From Candidatus Ozemibacter sibiricus (GTDB lineage: Bacteria > Muiribacteriota > Ozemobacteria > Ozemobacterales > Ozemobacteraceae), in contig QOQW01000015.1 in the NCBI GenBank assembly GCA_003327425.1, positions 62,001 through 126,000 of the forward strand: a stretch of DNA of 64,000 bases, read 5' to 3'. Every line of letters begins with the position of its first letter. The first letter of the stretch is position 1. This document shows positions 43,761 through 52,526 of the stretch, one piece after another. Below the pieces are notes generated by a model. The model saw only the letters and a program-made list of their open reading frames with translations. It was not told where the DNA came from and searched no databases. The position numbers and the translations under genes were made by a program.

Positions 43761-45295
43761 TCTGCAATTTTCCCCATTTCTTCGTCGATCATCCCCTGAT
43801 TCAACTCCTCTTGCTTGATTGCCCATTTCCCTAGTTCAATGAGGACTTTTCGGCTCGGGTACTTCATAAGTCTAAGATCAGTAGCATTGACTTGCGTGTG
43901 GCCGCTGAATCGACGGAAATTATCATCAACAGCCGTCGAATTGAGAAAGACTGAGAGCCCTCTTGCAAGCGTCTCCGACAACGGCTTCTTATCACAATGG
44001 AAAACATTTAAGTGATTCTCGATGCCTATTTTCTCTGCTTCACCAAATACAGCTGGGTCAACAACGCTCGCCACAATTCTCCGTCTCTCTTCTTTTGAGG
44101 AGAACCGACGCACCACAGTATAAAAACCGTTCGGATACAGCCATTTTTGCGTGTTTTTGTTACACAGAATTGCGTTGGGCTTTTTCCCTCCTTCAATAGG
44201 CCATTGCATGGACTGCCCCTTGAAATGACATGGATACAACAACGGCACAGTTCCAGCTTCAGGCATAGCTCTCAACTGGTCCTTCATCCGGAAATCCACA
44301 ACTGGGCCAGTTGAAACCTGTATCCCAATTTCGGAAAGCGTGTATCTGAATAGCTTTGTATCATTAAAAAGAACAGCTTCCGGTGTGGCCGGAATATGAA
44401 CGAAAAGTTCTTTATCATCCTCTTGGATAATTTCCCTGAATGGATAATCCGAAACGGAGGTGTCACTAAAGGTGTCATCGGTAGAAGTCGAGACGGTTAC
44501 ACATTTTTGCCGACCGCCTTTTTCAAGTACTAGAATGATATTTTCCTGAAGAACTTTGTCTTCCTTAAATGCCTTGTTTCTTGATCCGAACAGATGAATT
44601 CGATGTATTGCGGCATGTTTCAGCATGAACTCCCGGAAAGGACGATAATACGGACCATTGCAAAAACTCCTGGGAATAATTGCAACCAGATACCCACCTT
44701 TTTCCAGTAGAAGCAAAGACAGGGCAACAAAAGCCGAATACAGATTAACAGTTTCAATACCAGCGGCGCGAAGGCAAGCCCGGTGACGTGACGCACTGGA
44801 AATTTTTTTATATGGTGGGTTCATGATGCAATGTGTGTACTTTTTCACATTTTCAGGCCACAGACTACTGCCCGAGGTGACCTTCCTTGATGCTTCGATT
44901 ATAAAGTCCTCTGCAATAATGCTCCAGGTCACCAAACCTCCGCTTTTCGATGCGGTTGTTTCACACAAGTCGAGATTCTTCTTCAGATATGAACGCATTA
45001 CCGGGTCGATTTCGTATGCATCCACATCAATGCGATAGCCGATTTTCCCTTTGCAGAGATACTCAACAAAAGCGGATGTCAGGCTGCCAACACCAGCTCC
45101 GGGGTCTAAAAGCCGGATGTCCTTATTTGATGGTGTTGGAAACAAAGAAGCCATAAATGAGGCAACCGTGGCCGGAGTCATGTATTGACCAAATGAACTT
45201 TTGGTTTCCACTTTGAGTTTGCCGTTTGCAATTTTCCTTGATACATCCGTCAGAGACAGAAGATTCAACGGTTCTTTCAGCAAAGCTTCAGGCAT
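43757..45295 (-). CDS. Type II N6-adenine DNA methyltransferase
   Basis: A 512-aa modification enzyme. It has SAM-binding motif I LLDPGAGVGSLTSAFVEYL (about residue 60-80) and catalytic motif IV HCIMNPPYKKI (about 155-165), the gamma-class arrangement of M.BsuBI/M.PstI relatives. The ATG at 45295 follows GAGGG; an upstream TTG also exists in frame. It overlaps the controller gene upstream and the endonuclease downstream, so the three genes are one operon from the promoter at 45546-45574. It protects the sites cut by the partner enzyme. Base composition is clearly AT-richer than the phage: hand count of 44521-44580 gives 19 G/C in 60. Confidence 0.9.
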   Translation of the reverse strand: MPEALLKEPLNLLSLTDVSRKIANGKLKVETKSSFGQYMTPATVASFMASLFPTPSNKDIRLLDPGAGVGSLTSAFVEYLCKGKIGYRIDVDAYEIDPVMRSYLKKNLDLCETTASKSGGLVTWSIIAEDFIIEASRKVTSGSSLWPENVKKYTHCIMNPPYKKISSASRHRACLRAAGIETVNLYSAFVALSLLLLEKGGYLVAIIPRSFCNGPYYRPFREFMLKHAAIHRIHLFGSRNKAFKEDKVLQENIILVLEKGGRQKCVTVSTSTDDTFSDTSVSDYPFREIIQEDDKELFVHIPATPEAVLFNDTKLFRYTLSEIGIQVSTGPVVDFRMKDQLRAMPEAGTVPLLYPCHFKGQSMQWPIEGGKKPNAILCNKNTQKWLYPNGFYTVVRRFSSKEERRRIVASVVDPAVFGEAEKIGIENHLNVFHCDKKPLSETLARGLSVFLNSTAVDDNFRRFSGHTQVNATDLRLMKYPSRKVLIELGKWAIKQEELNQGMIDEEMGKIAE

Positions 45296-45497
45296 TTTGA
45301 ACCCTCGTTTTTTTCTCAATTGGTGTGCTCATTGTTTCGTTCATCCAAGCGTCAATCCGCTCACGGTCGAAGCGCCATTGGTTGCCGACCTTGGAAGCGG
45401 GGATTTCCCCGTCTTGGGCCATGCGGTACAACTTCGTCCGGCCCATCTTCAGGTATTCGGCCAGTTCTTCTATGGTCAACCACTTTGTACGGTCCAT
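45288..45497 (-). CDS. MerR/excisionase-like HTH controller of the R-M operon
   Basis: A 69-aa protein with an excisionase-type winged HTH (WLTIEELAEYLKMGRTKLYR, ASKVGNQWRFDRERIDAWM). The ATG follows AGAGGA. It is the first gene of the R-M operon and overlaps the methyltransferase start by eight bases. Its likely operator is the inverted repeat inside its own promoter, so it may play the part of a C protein by timing restriction after modification; the fold differs from classical C proteins, so this is inference. Confidence 0.75.
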   Translation of the reverse strand: MDRTKWLTIEELAEYLKMGRTKLYRMAQDGEIPASKVGNQWRFDRERIDAWMNETMSTPIEKKTRVQNA

Positions 45498-45545
45498 CTG
45501 AATCCTCTGCTCATGGTCGCGTCTTTGCCACGAAACGATAAAGAA

Positions 45546-45574
45546 TGATAGCACACGGCACGTTCCGTGTCAAA
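45546..45574 (-). promoter_or_regulatory. Sigma-70 promoter and operator of R-M operon
   Basis: On the minus strand TTGACA (45569-45574) and TATCAT (45546-45551) with a 17-base spacer. The inverted repeat ACACGG-CACGTT-CCGTGT (45554-45571) overlaps spacer and -35, where a bound controller would repress. Confidence 0.75.
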
Positions 45575-45607
45575 CCAAAAAGTCGGGCCGCGTTTCCTGA
45601 TCCCCCT

Positions 45608-45638
45608 CCGACACTTTCCGACGGTCTCCGGTAGGTAT
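45608..45638 (+). promoter_or_regulatory. Phage bipartite promoter site 6
   Basis: CCGACA (45608-45613), 18 bases ending CTCCGG, TAGGTAT (45632-45638). It restarts late transcription toward the capsid genes immediately beyond the inserted R-M operon. Confidence 0.78.
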
Positions 45639-45741
45639 CCAAGCGACAGGGCTCTCGGCCTGATATCGGGGTTCACCCCGGGCACGGGCCGACCGCTCAC
45701 CGGCATCAACCGGATTTGTCGCGACATGACCGGAGAACCGA

Positions 45742-48700
45742 ATGGAGCTTTTCGCAACCGACCGTGAACGGCTGGCGTTCCTCCTCGAAACGGACGCCGC
45801 CCTGGACCTGGACTTCGAGGCGCTCGAGGCCCAGGCCGAGGCGGCTGCCGAGGAGCCGTCGCCGGAAGAGCGGCCTAAATACATCACCAACTACATCGGC
45901 TCCAAGCAGAAGCTGGTGGATTGGATTTGGAAGCACACCCCGGACGGCGTGGAATCCGTCGTCGACGCGTTTTCCGGTTCGGCGGTCGTGGCCTACATGT
46001 ACAAGACCAAGGGCCTGCGGGTCCTGGCCAACGACCGGCTGCACTACTGCCACCATGCGGCCCGGGCGATCATCGAGAACGACAAGGTGCGTCTCTCCGA
46101 TGAGGACCTGGAGGCGCTGCTCGCGGACAACGCGAAGGCCGGAACCTTCGTCCGGGACAACTTCAAGGGCATCTTCTTCGCCAAGGGCGTCCACGGCCTG
46201 ATCGACACGATCCGGGCCAACATCGACAAACTCTCGGGTTTCAAGAAAGACATCGCTCTCTTCGCCCTGGGCAAGACCTGCATGTCCGGCAAGGGCGGCT
46301 TCGGGCATTTCTCGTCGTCGACCCGCTACGGCAAGCGCGAGGACACCCCGGAGGAATTCAAGGAGCGGCTTCGCAAGAACGTGGCCCGCATCAACGCCCT
46401 CGTTTTCGACAACGGCAAGGAGTGCAAGGCATCCCGCAAGGACATCAACGACTTTCTGCCGGAGGCCAAGGCCGATCTGGCCTATTTCGATCCGCCCTAC
46501 GCCACGGAGTTTTCGACCACCAACTACGAAAAATCCTACCACTTCGTGGAAGGGCTGATGACCTATTGGGAGGGGCTGACCCTCGTCGAGGACTCCAAGA
46601 CCAAGCATTACGAAACCGACCACAAGACCGTGACCCGCGCCAACGCCGCGGAGTTCTTCGAGTCCTTCCTCGGCAACGCCAAGCATATCCCGCACTGGCT
46701 CATTTCCTACCGGGACCATGCCTATCCGAACGAATCGGAGATGCGGCGGATCATCGCCTCCCTGGGACGGGATTCGTCGATGCGCTCCCACGATCACCAT
46801 TACGCCATCACATCCCGGCACGGCGAGGCGTCCCACGCCAAGGAGCGTCTGTTCATCTGCCGCAAGGCCGAGGGCGCGGAGCGATCCGCCAAGGCGTCCG
46901 CAGAGGACAGCCTGCGGGCGGAAGCCGTCTGGGAGGAAACCGAGAACGAGGTACGTTTCCGCGTCCGGAACCCGGACGAGTTCGAACCCGACAGCTTCCG
47001 CCGCAAGCCCCTGGAGGGCGTCGACGGCGTGGCGATCATCATCGGGCGATTGAAGAAAAAGTTCGTGCCCGAAGGCGGCAATCCGCGCGCCATGGTGTTG
47101 CAGGCCTACCGGTTCGTCCGCAAGACGGAGAAGAACCCGGACGGCTGGACCGTGGAAAAAGCCAAGGAGTGGATCGACAAGCACGAAGCCGGACGGGCCG
47201 TGGATGCCGCCCTGCGCGTGGAGGAGAACCTGATCGCTCTGGCGGATGCGCCGCTTGGCGAATCGCTGGACCTCTTGAGCTGCCAGGCCGGGAAAGCGGA
47301 ATCGGTCCGCGTCACCGGTTTCATGGGCAGCAAGTACCTGATGCTCGGCTGGATCGAAAGCCATGTCCCCAAGGACGCGGAGAGCATCCTCGATGCTTTT
47401 TCAGGCGGGGCCAACGTCGCCTATCACTTCAAACGCAAAGGGCTGAAAGTCATCGCCAACGATCTCCTGCGGTATCCCCACCATCTGGCGCGGGCCGTGG
47501 TGGAGAACTCCAGCGAGACGCTGAGCGACGAGGACGTGGACCGAATCCTCGCCCCCAATGCGGACGCGGGCACCTTTATCGTCGATCACTTCTACGGCTA
47601 TTACTACACCAAGCCGGTGCTCCGGTGGCTCGACCAGGTCTGGGCGAACATCCAGAAGTTTCACGGCTACAAGAAAGATCTGGCGCTGGCCGCGCTCGGC
47701 ACCACCGTCAAGGCCAAGAGCGCCTTCGGTCAGTTCTCGCGGTCCAAGATGCACCGCAAGGCAGACCTCGACACGGATGCCAGCCTGGAGCAATCCCAGC
47801 TCTCCAATCCGCCGCTGTCCAAGTTCATCGAGTCGTTCCGGCGCTCGGTGGGCCAGCTCAACCGGCTCGTCTTCGACAACGGCAAAGAGTGCAAGGCCTT
47901 CAACCTGGATGCGGCCGAGGCGGTCCGGCGATTCGGCGCGGACGTTCTGTATCTGGACCCGCCCTACGTCACCGAGTTCGGCAGCAACGATTACGAGGAC
48001 TCCCTGCATTTCATCGAGGGTCTCATGACCCGCTGGGCGGACAAGGAACTCCAGGACAATCCCCGCCGCAACTATCCGTCCCGGACGCGTTACACCAAGG
48101 AATCGATCCGTTCCCTGATGGAGACGATGGCAGCCGACGCCCGGGGCAAGTACGGCACGGTGCTCCTGTCCTACCGCGACCGGGCTTTCCCGCGGGAAGA
48201 GGAAATCAAGGAGATATTCGCCGAGCACTACGGTCTCGTCCGGGTCCGCGGCATGGAGGTGGACTACAACATCGCCAAGGACATCGGCCGGGAAGGCAAG
48301 CACGCGCGGGAGCTGCTCTTCGTCGCTTCCAAATCACGCGGTGCGGCGCGCTCCAAAGCGGATACGCGGGCACCGGCGGCATGTCACACCTCGTTCCCTG
48401 TAGAGCTGTCGCTCGATACGTTCACCGGGCTCCAGACCGAAGCGGCGGCATTGGACCAGGCCGCGGGCGATCCGCAGTTCACCTTCATCCTCTGCCGGGC
48501 CGGCACGAACAAGAACGGCGACCACTTCACCCCCGACGAACTGGCCGCCCGCTACATGACGGCGGTCAACAAGAAGATCGACCTGAAGCATTCCCAGGAT
48601 TTCACCGACATCGTCGGCGGCATCGTGGGGGCGGATTACGTCGAGGACGAAAGCGGCGGCCGGATCGAGTGCGCGGGGGAACTCTATGTCTCCGACAGCC

Positions 48701-49605
48701 CGCACGCGCAGTTGGCCTACAAGCTCATCCGCAAAGGGATCATCTCCCAGGTCTCCATGGAATGCGACTACGAGGAAGGCGAGTGCTCGATCTGCGGCAA
48801 ACGCGTCGTTTCGAAGAGCGATTACTGCGTCCACCTGCGCAAGAACAAAGGCGGCGAGCTCCAGGGGCAGCCCGTCTACGAAATCCTCCACGGCGTCACT
48901 TTCACCGGGCTCGGGCTCCTCGACCGCAAAGGCGCGGACGAAAACGCCCGCATCCTAAAAGTCGCCGCGGCGGAAAACGATGGTTCGACAACCCACTCTG
49001 AAGGAGGTCCGACAATGGACGAGAAACAAAAGGATACCGAGGAACGGGCGGCGGAAGCCGCCAAGAAGAAGGACGACGGCGGCGGTGGGACCGCGCCCGA
49101 TGACAAGACCCGGCTCAAGGAGTTGGAGCGGGAGAACAAGGAACTCAAACAGCAGGTTCTCGCGCTGCAGAAGCAGCTCGAGGAACTGGAGGCGGAGAAA
49201 AAGGCCGCCGCGAACAGGAGCCGGGCCCAGAAGCTCCTGCGCAAGATCGAAAAGAGCGGGCTGGCATTCGAGAGCGACGAGGATCGCGAACAGGAGCTGA
49301 GCCGTCTGGCCGGTCTTTCCGACGACGCCTTCGCCGCCAGCGAAGCCGCTTTCGAGCGGATGATGAAGGCCGGTTCCCGCGGTCACTCCGAGGACAAGGA
49401 CGCGAAGAACCGAGGAGCGGGCGCGGAAACCGCGAAGGCGTCATGCGGTTGCGACGACCCGCCCCTGCGCAGCGACGCGGGCGTCCGTCCGAAGGATGTG
49501 GAAGACAAAAAGACGAGCCTCGAGGACCGGCTGAAGAGCGGCTTCATGGCCGCCTACCGGCAGCGAGTGGCGACGGCGACCGGCGAACCGGTTTCGACCA
49601 ACTGA
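45742..49605 (+). CDS. Four-part fusion: two D12-class adenine methyltransferases, capsid protease, scaffold
   Basis: A 1287-aa polyprotein-like product. Methyltransferase 1 (about residues 45-375): TNYIGSKQKLVDWIW, VVDAFSGSAVVAY, DPPY at 250. A linker (about 400-485, FRVRNPDEFEPDSFRRKPLE, AMVLQAYRFVRKTEK) resembles the N-terminal part of XkdF-like head proteins. Methyltransferase 2 (about 525-875): TGFMGSKYLMLGWIE, ILDAFSGGANVAYHF, DPPY at 739. Capsid maturation protease (about 910-1080): FTFILCRAGTNKNGDHF, candidate catalytic His950 (DLKHSQD) and Ser1005 (SQVSMECD), and a CSICG...YCVHL knuckle. A coiled-coil scaffold ends it. The two methylases appear to be duplicates inserted into a protease-scaffold gene. 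A second start at 49015 yields scaffold alone. Start ATG follows GGAGA. Confidence 0.85.
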   Translation: MELFATDRERLAFLLETDAALDLDFEALEAQAEAAAEEPSPEERPKYITNYIGSKQKLVDWIWKHTPDGVESVVDAFSGSAVVAYMYKTKGLRVLANDRLHYCHHAARAIIENDKVRLSDEDLEALLADNAKAGTFVRDNFKGIFFAKGVHGLIDTIRANIDKLSGFKKDIALFALGKTCMSGKGGFGHFSSSTRYGKREDTPEEFKERLRKNVARINALVFDNGKECKASRKDINDFLPEAKADLAYFDPPYATEFSTTNYEKSYHFVEGLMTYWEGLTLVEDSKTKHYETDHKTVTRANAAEFFESFLGNAKHIPHWLISYRDHAYPNESEMRRIIASLGRDSSMRSHDHHYAITSRHGEASHAKERLFICRKAEGAERSAKASAEDSLRAEAVWEETENEVRFRVRNPDEFEPDSFRRKPLEGVDGVAIIIGRLKKKFVPEGGNPRAMVLQAYRFVRKTEKNPDGWTVEKAKEWIDKHEAGRAVDAALRVEENLIALADAPLGESLDLLSCQAGKAESVRVTGFMGSKYLMLGWIESHVPKDAESILDAFSGGANVAYHFKRKGLKVIANDLLRYPHHLARAVVENSSETLSDEDVDRILAPNADAGTFIVDHFYGYYYTKPVLRWLDQVWANIQKFHGYKKDLALAALGTTVKAKSAFGQFSRSKMHRKADLDTDASLEQSQLSNPPLSKFIESFRRSVGQLNRLVFDNGKECKAFNLDAAEAVRRFGADVLYLDPPYVTEFGSNDYEDSLHFIEGLMTRWADKELQDNPRRNYPSRTRYTKESIRSLMETMAADARGKYGTVLLSYRDRAFPREEEIKEIFAEHYGLVRVRGMEVDYNIAKDIGREGKHARELLFVASKSRGAARSKADTRAPAACHTSFPVELSLDTFTGLQTEAAALDQAAGDPQFTFILCRAGTNKNGDHFTPDELAARYMTAVNKKIDLKHSQDFTDIVGGIVGADYVEDESGGRIECAGELYVSDSPHAQLAYKLIRKGIISQVSMECDYEEGECSICGKRVVSKSDYCVHLRKNKGGELQGQPVYEILHGVTFTGLGLLDRKGADENARILKVAAAENDGSTTHSEGGPTMDEKQKDTEERAAEAAKKKDDGGGGTAPDDKTRLKELERENKELKQQVLALQKQLEELEAEKKAAANRSRAQKLLRKIEKSGLAFESDEDREQELSRLAGLSDDAFAASEAAFERMMKAGSRGHSEDKDAKNRGAGAETAKASCGCDDPPLRSDAGVRPKDVEDKKTSLEDRLKSGFMAAYRQRVATATGEPVSTN
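49015..49605 (+). CDS. Internal in-frame start producing capsid scaffold
   Basis: Within the fusion gene, ATG 49015 lies seven bases after a perfect AAGGAGG (49001-49007) and is in frame, giving a 196-aa product that is acidic, Lys/Glu-rich and coiled-coil (LKELERENKELKQQVLALQK, QLEELEAEKKAAANRSRAQK). This matches the nested protease/scaffold arrangement of lambda C/Nu3. It would supply excess scaffold relative to protease. Not experimentally shown; the strength of the ribosome binding site is the main evidence. Confidence 0.75.
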   Translation: MDEKQKDTEERAAEAAKKKDDGGGGTAPDDKTRLKELERENKELKQQVLALQKQLEELEAEKKAAANRSRAQKLLRKIEKSGLAFESDEDREQELSRLAGLSDDAFAASEAAFERMMKAGSRGHSEDKDAKNRGAGAETAKASCGCDDPPLRSDAGVRPKDVEDKKTSLEDRLKSGFMAAYRQRVATATGEPVSTN

Positions 49606-49621
49606 CAAAGGAGGAATGACC

Positions 49622-49984
49622 ATGGCTTTCATCAATCCCAATCACCGGGGCCTCGCATACGGCGACGGCTACCTGCAGGGCGACGGCCAACTCGGCCAGG
49701 TGGTGAGGATCGTCGGCAACGACCTCTTCGCCGTGAACACCACGCCGACGGCCAAGTCCTTCGGCATTCTGATCAAGGATTACAAGAACGGAGAGATGCC
49801 CGGTATCTACTGCATGGGCGGCGTCTACGAGACCGACGTCTTCGAGGGGACCGTGAATCCCGGCGACGACCTGAAGGTTTCGGCCAACGGGAAACTCACC
49901 GCGGGCGTGCAGGCGGGCGAGGAAGTCATCGCCCGGGCCGTCTCCGTCTCCGGCGGAACGATCAAGTTCCGGCTGCTCATCTGA
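49622..49984 (+). CDS. Head decoration/stabilisation protein
   Basis: A 120-aa protein between scaffold and major capsid genes. ATG 49622 sits seven bases after AAGGAGG; an ATG at 49616 is too close. The beta-rich sequence (DGQLGQVVRIVGNDLFAVNT, VNPGDDLKVSANGKLTAGVQ, EEVIARAVSVSGGTIKFRLL) fits DUF2190/gpD-like capsid decoration proteins, which bind the expanded shell. Confidence 0.7.
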   Translation: MAFINPNHRGLAYGDGYLQGDGQLGQVVRIVGNDLFAVNTTPTAKSFGILIKDYKNGEMPGIYCMGGVYETDVFEGTVNPGDDLKVSANGKLTAGVQAGEEVIARAVSVSGGTIKFRLLI

Positions 49985-50002
49985 TTACAGGAGGAAAACG
50001 AT

Positions 50003-50866
50003 ATGGAGACGATCCGCGTGAACGTGCACAGCCAGGAATACATGGAGACGATGGCGCGCCTGATGTCCGAGGCGCTCGAGTCCCCGGAAGGGATGCGCGC
50101 GCTGGCTGCGGCCATCGCCGAGCCCATCGAACAGGAAATCAAACGCAAGGAGATCTCTTCGCTCCTGCTCACGAAGCACACTCTGCCCAAGGGAGAGCGT
50201 CCTCTTTACCAGAAGAAGCCCAAAGTGAAGGCCTACTGGATTTCCACCGAAGGCGAGGCTCAGGAGCAGGAAGTCGGCAAGGACGAAGTGGAGTTCCCGA
50301 CAAACCGCATCCACTCCGCTCCCATGGTCGACGTTTCGGTGCTCAAGAACGGCAACATCGGCACCCTGATGGACATCCAGACCGCGGCCGCGGACGAAAT
50401 CCGCAAGGAGATCGACAAGCGGACCATTACGGTGCTTTCGGCGGCGGTGCCCGCGGCCAACACCGTGGAGGTGACCGGCGTGACACTCACCGAGGAGGCG
50501 CTCAACGAGGCGATCTCCATCATCGAGGACCTCGAGTTGACGGTGAAGTATATCGTCATGAGGGGCCGGCGTTTCAATGACCTGCGGGGCTGGAACCTCG
50601 ACCCGGAAACCAAGGCCGAGCTGCGTGCCAAGGGTGTCATCAAGAACTATGGGACCGGCGGCATACTGCTGACCGCAGCGCAGGCCATCGACGAGGTGCT
50701 GCTCATCCCCGACGAAGAGGTGGGCAAGATGCCGGTGCGCGAGAGCCTCAAGACCGAAGCCATCGAGCAGAAGACCCGCTTCAAGACCGGCTGGCTCGTC
50801 TGGTCGGAACTGGGGCAAGGCATCACCCGCCCGGACATTCTCGCCAAGATCAAGATTCTCGGCTGA
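50003..50866 (+). CDS. Major capsid protein (HK97 fold)
   Basis: A 287-aa protein, the expected gene at this position. The N-terminal helix and basic loop (EPIEQEIKRKEISSLLLTKH) are followed by the long-spine and P-domain-like region (AADEIRKEIDKRTITVLSAA) and the A-domain region (AQAIDEVLLIPDEEVGKMPV, FKTGWLVWSELGQGI). There is no obvious N-terminal delta domain, consistent with a separate scaffold. Start ATG follows AGGAGG. It forms the icosahedral shell. Confidence 0.78.
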   Translation: METIRVNVHSQEYMETMARLMSEALESPEGMRALAAAIAEPIEQEIKRKEISSLLLTKHTLPKGERPLYQKKPKVKAYWISTEGEAQEQEVGKDEVEFPTNRIHSAPMVDVSVLKNGNIGTLMDIQTAAADEIRKEIDKRTITVLSAAVPAANTVEVTGVTLTEEALNEAISIIEDLELTVKYIVMRGRRFNDLRGWNLDPETKAELRAKGVIKNYGTGGILLTAAQAIDEVLLIPDEEVGKMPVRESLKTEAIEQKTRFKTGWLVWSELGQGITRPDILAKIKILG

Positions 50867-50878
50867 CGGAGGTGAACC

Positions 50879-51241
50879 GTGACGGTGAAACTGAAAAACA
50901 TCCGCCCGGGAGTCCTGATCATCGCCGATGTGAAGCTGCGCCTCGACCCGGGCCAGGCCTTCGAAACGGACTCGATCTCCCCTCAGATGGAGTCGGCATT
51001 GTCCGCGGGAAGGCTCGCGCGGATGGACGGCAAGGACGATCACCGGAAACAAGATGAAAGCCCCACGACCAGTATTCAAGAGGAAGACCTCTCTGGGCTT
51101 ACCGCAACCGAAGCCATCTCCCGGATCGGCACCGAGGGTGATCCCGAAAAGCTCAAAGCCCACTTGGCGGGCGAGAAACGACGGACGGTGATCGACGCCC
51201 TCAAGAAGCGGCTGACGGAGGTGGAAGGTGGCGCTGGCTGA
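50879..51241 (+). CDS. Small head protein of unknown function
   Basis: A 120-aa protein starting at GTG after GGAGGTGA. Residues 1-45 (LKNIRPGVLIIADVKLRLDP) resemble the short beta-strand domain of phage head-completion proteins, and the C-terminal part is helical with a SAP-like segment (GLTATEAISRIGTEGDPEKL). It overlaps the next gene by 14 bases and belongs to the connector operon. Confidence 0.55.
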   Translation: MTVKLKNIRPGVLIIADVKLRLDPGQAFETDSISPQMESALSAGRLARMDGKDDHRKQDESPTTSIQEEDLSGLTATEAISRIGTEGDPEKLKAHLAGEKRRTVIDALKKRLTEVEGGAG

Positions 51242-51686
51242 TCTTGTCGCCGTTCTCCGGACCGACCTGTCCGATCCACAGGGCGAGTTGTTCACTGACG
51301 ATGTCCTTTCCCGCTGCATCCTGAAAGGCGTCTATCGTCTGGCGCGCGACCTGGAAATCTCTCTTTCCATCGTGAACGGAGAGGTGGTTCCCGAGCCGGA
51401 AGGCGAACCGCGCGAGCTGCTGCTCCTGCTGGGCCAGATTCATGCATGCCAGGTCATGCGGGCCCAGACCGCCAATGCGTTTTCCTTTTCCAGCGGCGAC
51501 AAGCGGGTAGACAAGACCAAGCAACCCGAGCATTGGGCCGGACTCGAGGAAGACCTCAAGGCCGTGTACAAGCAGCGGCTGAGTGAAATCAAACCGGGAG
51601 CCGCCGCATCCCCTGAGGACTACATCATCACGCCCGGCGGACTCAGACCGGTCATCTACGACCAAGGAAGCGAGCTTGAGCTGTGA
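51228..51686 (+). CDS. Head-tail connector (adaptor-like) protein
   Basis: A 152-aa helical protein beginning at GTG. The N-terminus (ADLVAVLRTDLSDPQGELFT, DDVLSRCILKGVYRLARDLE) has the pattern of gp6/gp15-type adaptor proteins that attach to the portal. It overlaps both neighbours. Assignment rests on pattern and order, so it is moderate. Confidence 0.6.
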   Translation: MALADLVAVLRTDLSDPQGELFTDDVLSRCILKGVYRLARDLEISLSIVNGEVVPEPEGEPRELLLLLGQIHACQVMRAQTANAFSFSSGDKRVDKTKQPEHWAGLEEDLKAVYKQRLSEIKPGAAASPEDYIITPGGLRPVIYDQGSELEL

Positions 51687-52045
51687 GCCTCTTGAGCGAT
51701 CCCGAGAAAGATGCGGCCGCCGGGGATGTAAGAGAACTGATCCTGGCATGCGGGCAGGAAGCGGCGCTGCTGCGCGCCGTTCCGGGCGAGCGATTGTATG
51801 GATCGGACGACGCATCGTTCACTGAAGTGGAGACCTTTCCGCTCGAGTTCATCGAAACGCCGCCGGAGGACCTCGCCAACAAGATCGACGCCACGGCCTG
51901 CGTGCTCCCTGCCCTGGATGTGAGACCGGAAGACCGGGTGAAAAGCGGCGCGGACGTTTTTCGGGTTCAGACCGTAGTGGAAGAGCGTCTTTTCGGCGTC
52001 GTGACCCACAAGGTGCTGAAGCTGGTGCGCATCCATGGGAGTTAA
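51683..52045 (+). CDS. Head-tail joining (stopper-like) protein
   Basis: A 120-aa, beta-rich protein starting at GTG that overlaps the previous stop (GTGA). The arrangement ALDVRPEDRVKSGADVFRVQ TVV is typical of head-closure/stopper proteins of SPP1 gp16 type. The position between adaptor and tail-completion genes agrees. Confidence 0.6.
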   Translation: MSLLSDPEKDAAAGDVRELILACGQEAALLRAVPGERLYGSDDASFTEVETFPLEFIETPPEDLANKIDATACVLPALDVRPEDRVKSGADVFRVQTVVEERLFGVVTHKVLKLVRIHGS

Positions 52046-52520
52046 GCGTTTCGGCGATTGGGAACAGGCGAAAGCAAAGCTGGCCGCCAATCCCGGAGCC
52101 CGACTCGCCCTGGCGATCCGGCAGGCGACCATCAAGAACGCGCTTCTCCTCGTCCGCGAGATCAAACGCGGCATCCGGTCCCAGGCTCCCGGCGGAAAGG
52201 CGTTCGTCAAGTTGGCCGAGAGCACCATCGCGCGCAAGGGCTCCAGCAAGGCCCTGATCGACACCGGCTTCCTCGTCAATTCGATCACTCAGCGCATCCT
52301 TTCGGACCGGGCTTTCGTGGGACTCCTGCGCGGCACTGTCAACAAGGACGGCGACGACCTGGTGAACATCGGCGCGGTGATGGAGTACGGAGCCACCATC
52401 CAGCATCCCAACGGCGCGGTGATCGTCATCCCGCCCCGTCCCTTCCTGCATCCCACCATGGAAAAGTACCGCGAGCAGATCATCGAGAACTACCGCCAGG
52501 CCATCCGCGCTGCGCTCTGA
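52035..52520 (+). CDS. Tail completion protein, HK97 gp10 / Mu gpG-like
   Basis: A 161-aa protein. The characteristic end is VMEYGATIQHPNGAVIVIPP RPFL then HPTMEKYREQI, and the middle has STIARKGSSKALIDTGFLVN, both typical of virion morphogenesis/gp10 proteins that cap the neck or tail. It overlaps the preceding gene by 11 bases and is the last gene before promoter site 7. Confidence 0.75.
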   Translation: MGVKRFGDWEQAKAKLAANPGARLALAIRQATIKNALLLVREIKRGIRSQAPGGKAFVKLAESTIARKGSSKALIDTGFLVNSITQRILSDRAFVGLLRGTVNKDGDDLVNIGAVMEYGATIQHPNGAVIVIPPRPFLHPTMEKYREQIIENYRQAIRAAL

Positions 52521-52526
52521 TCCCCG

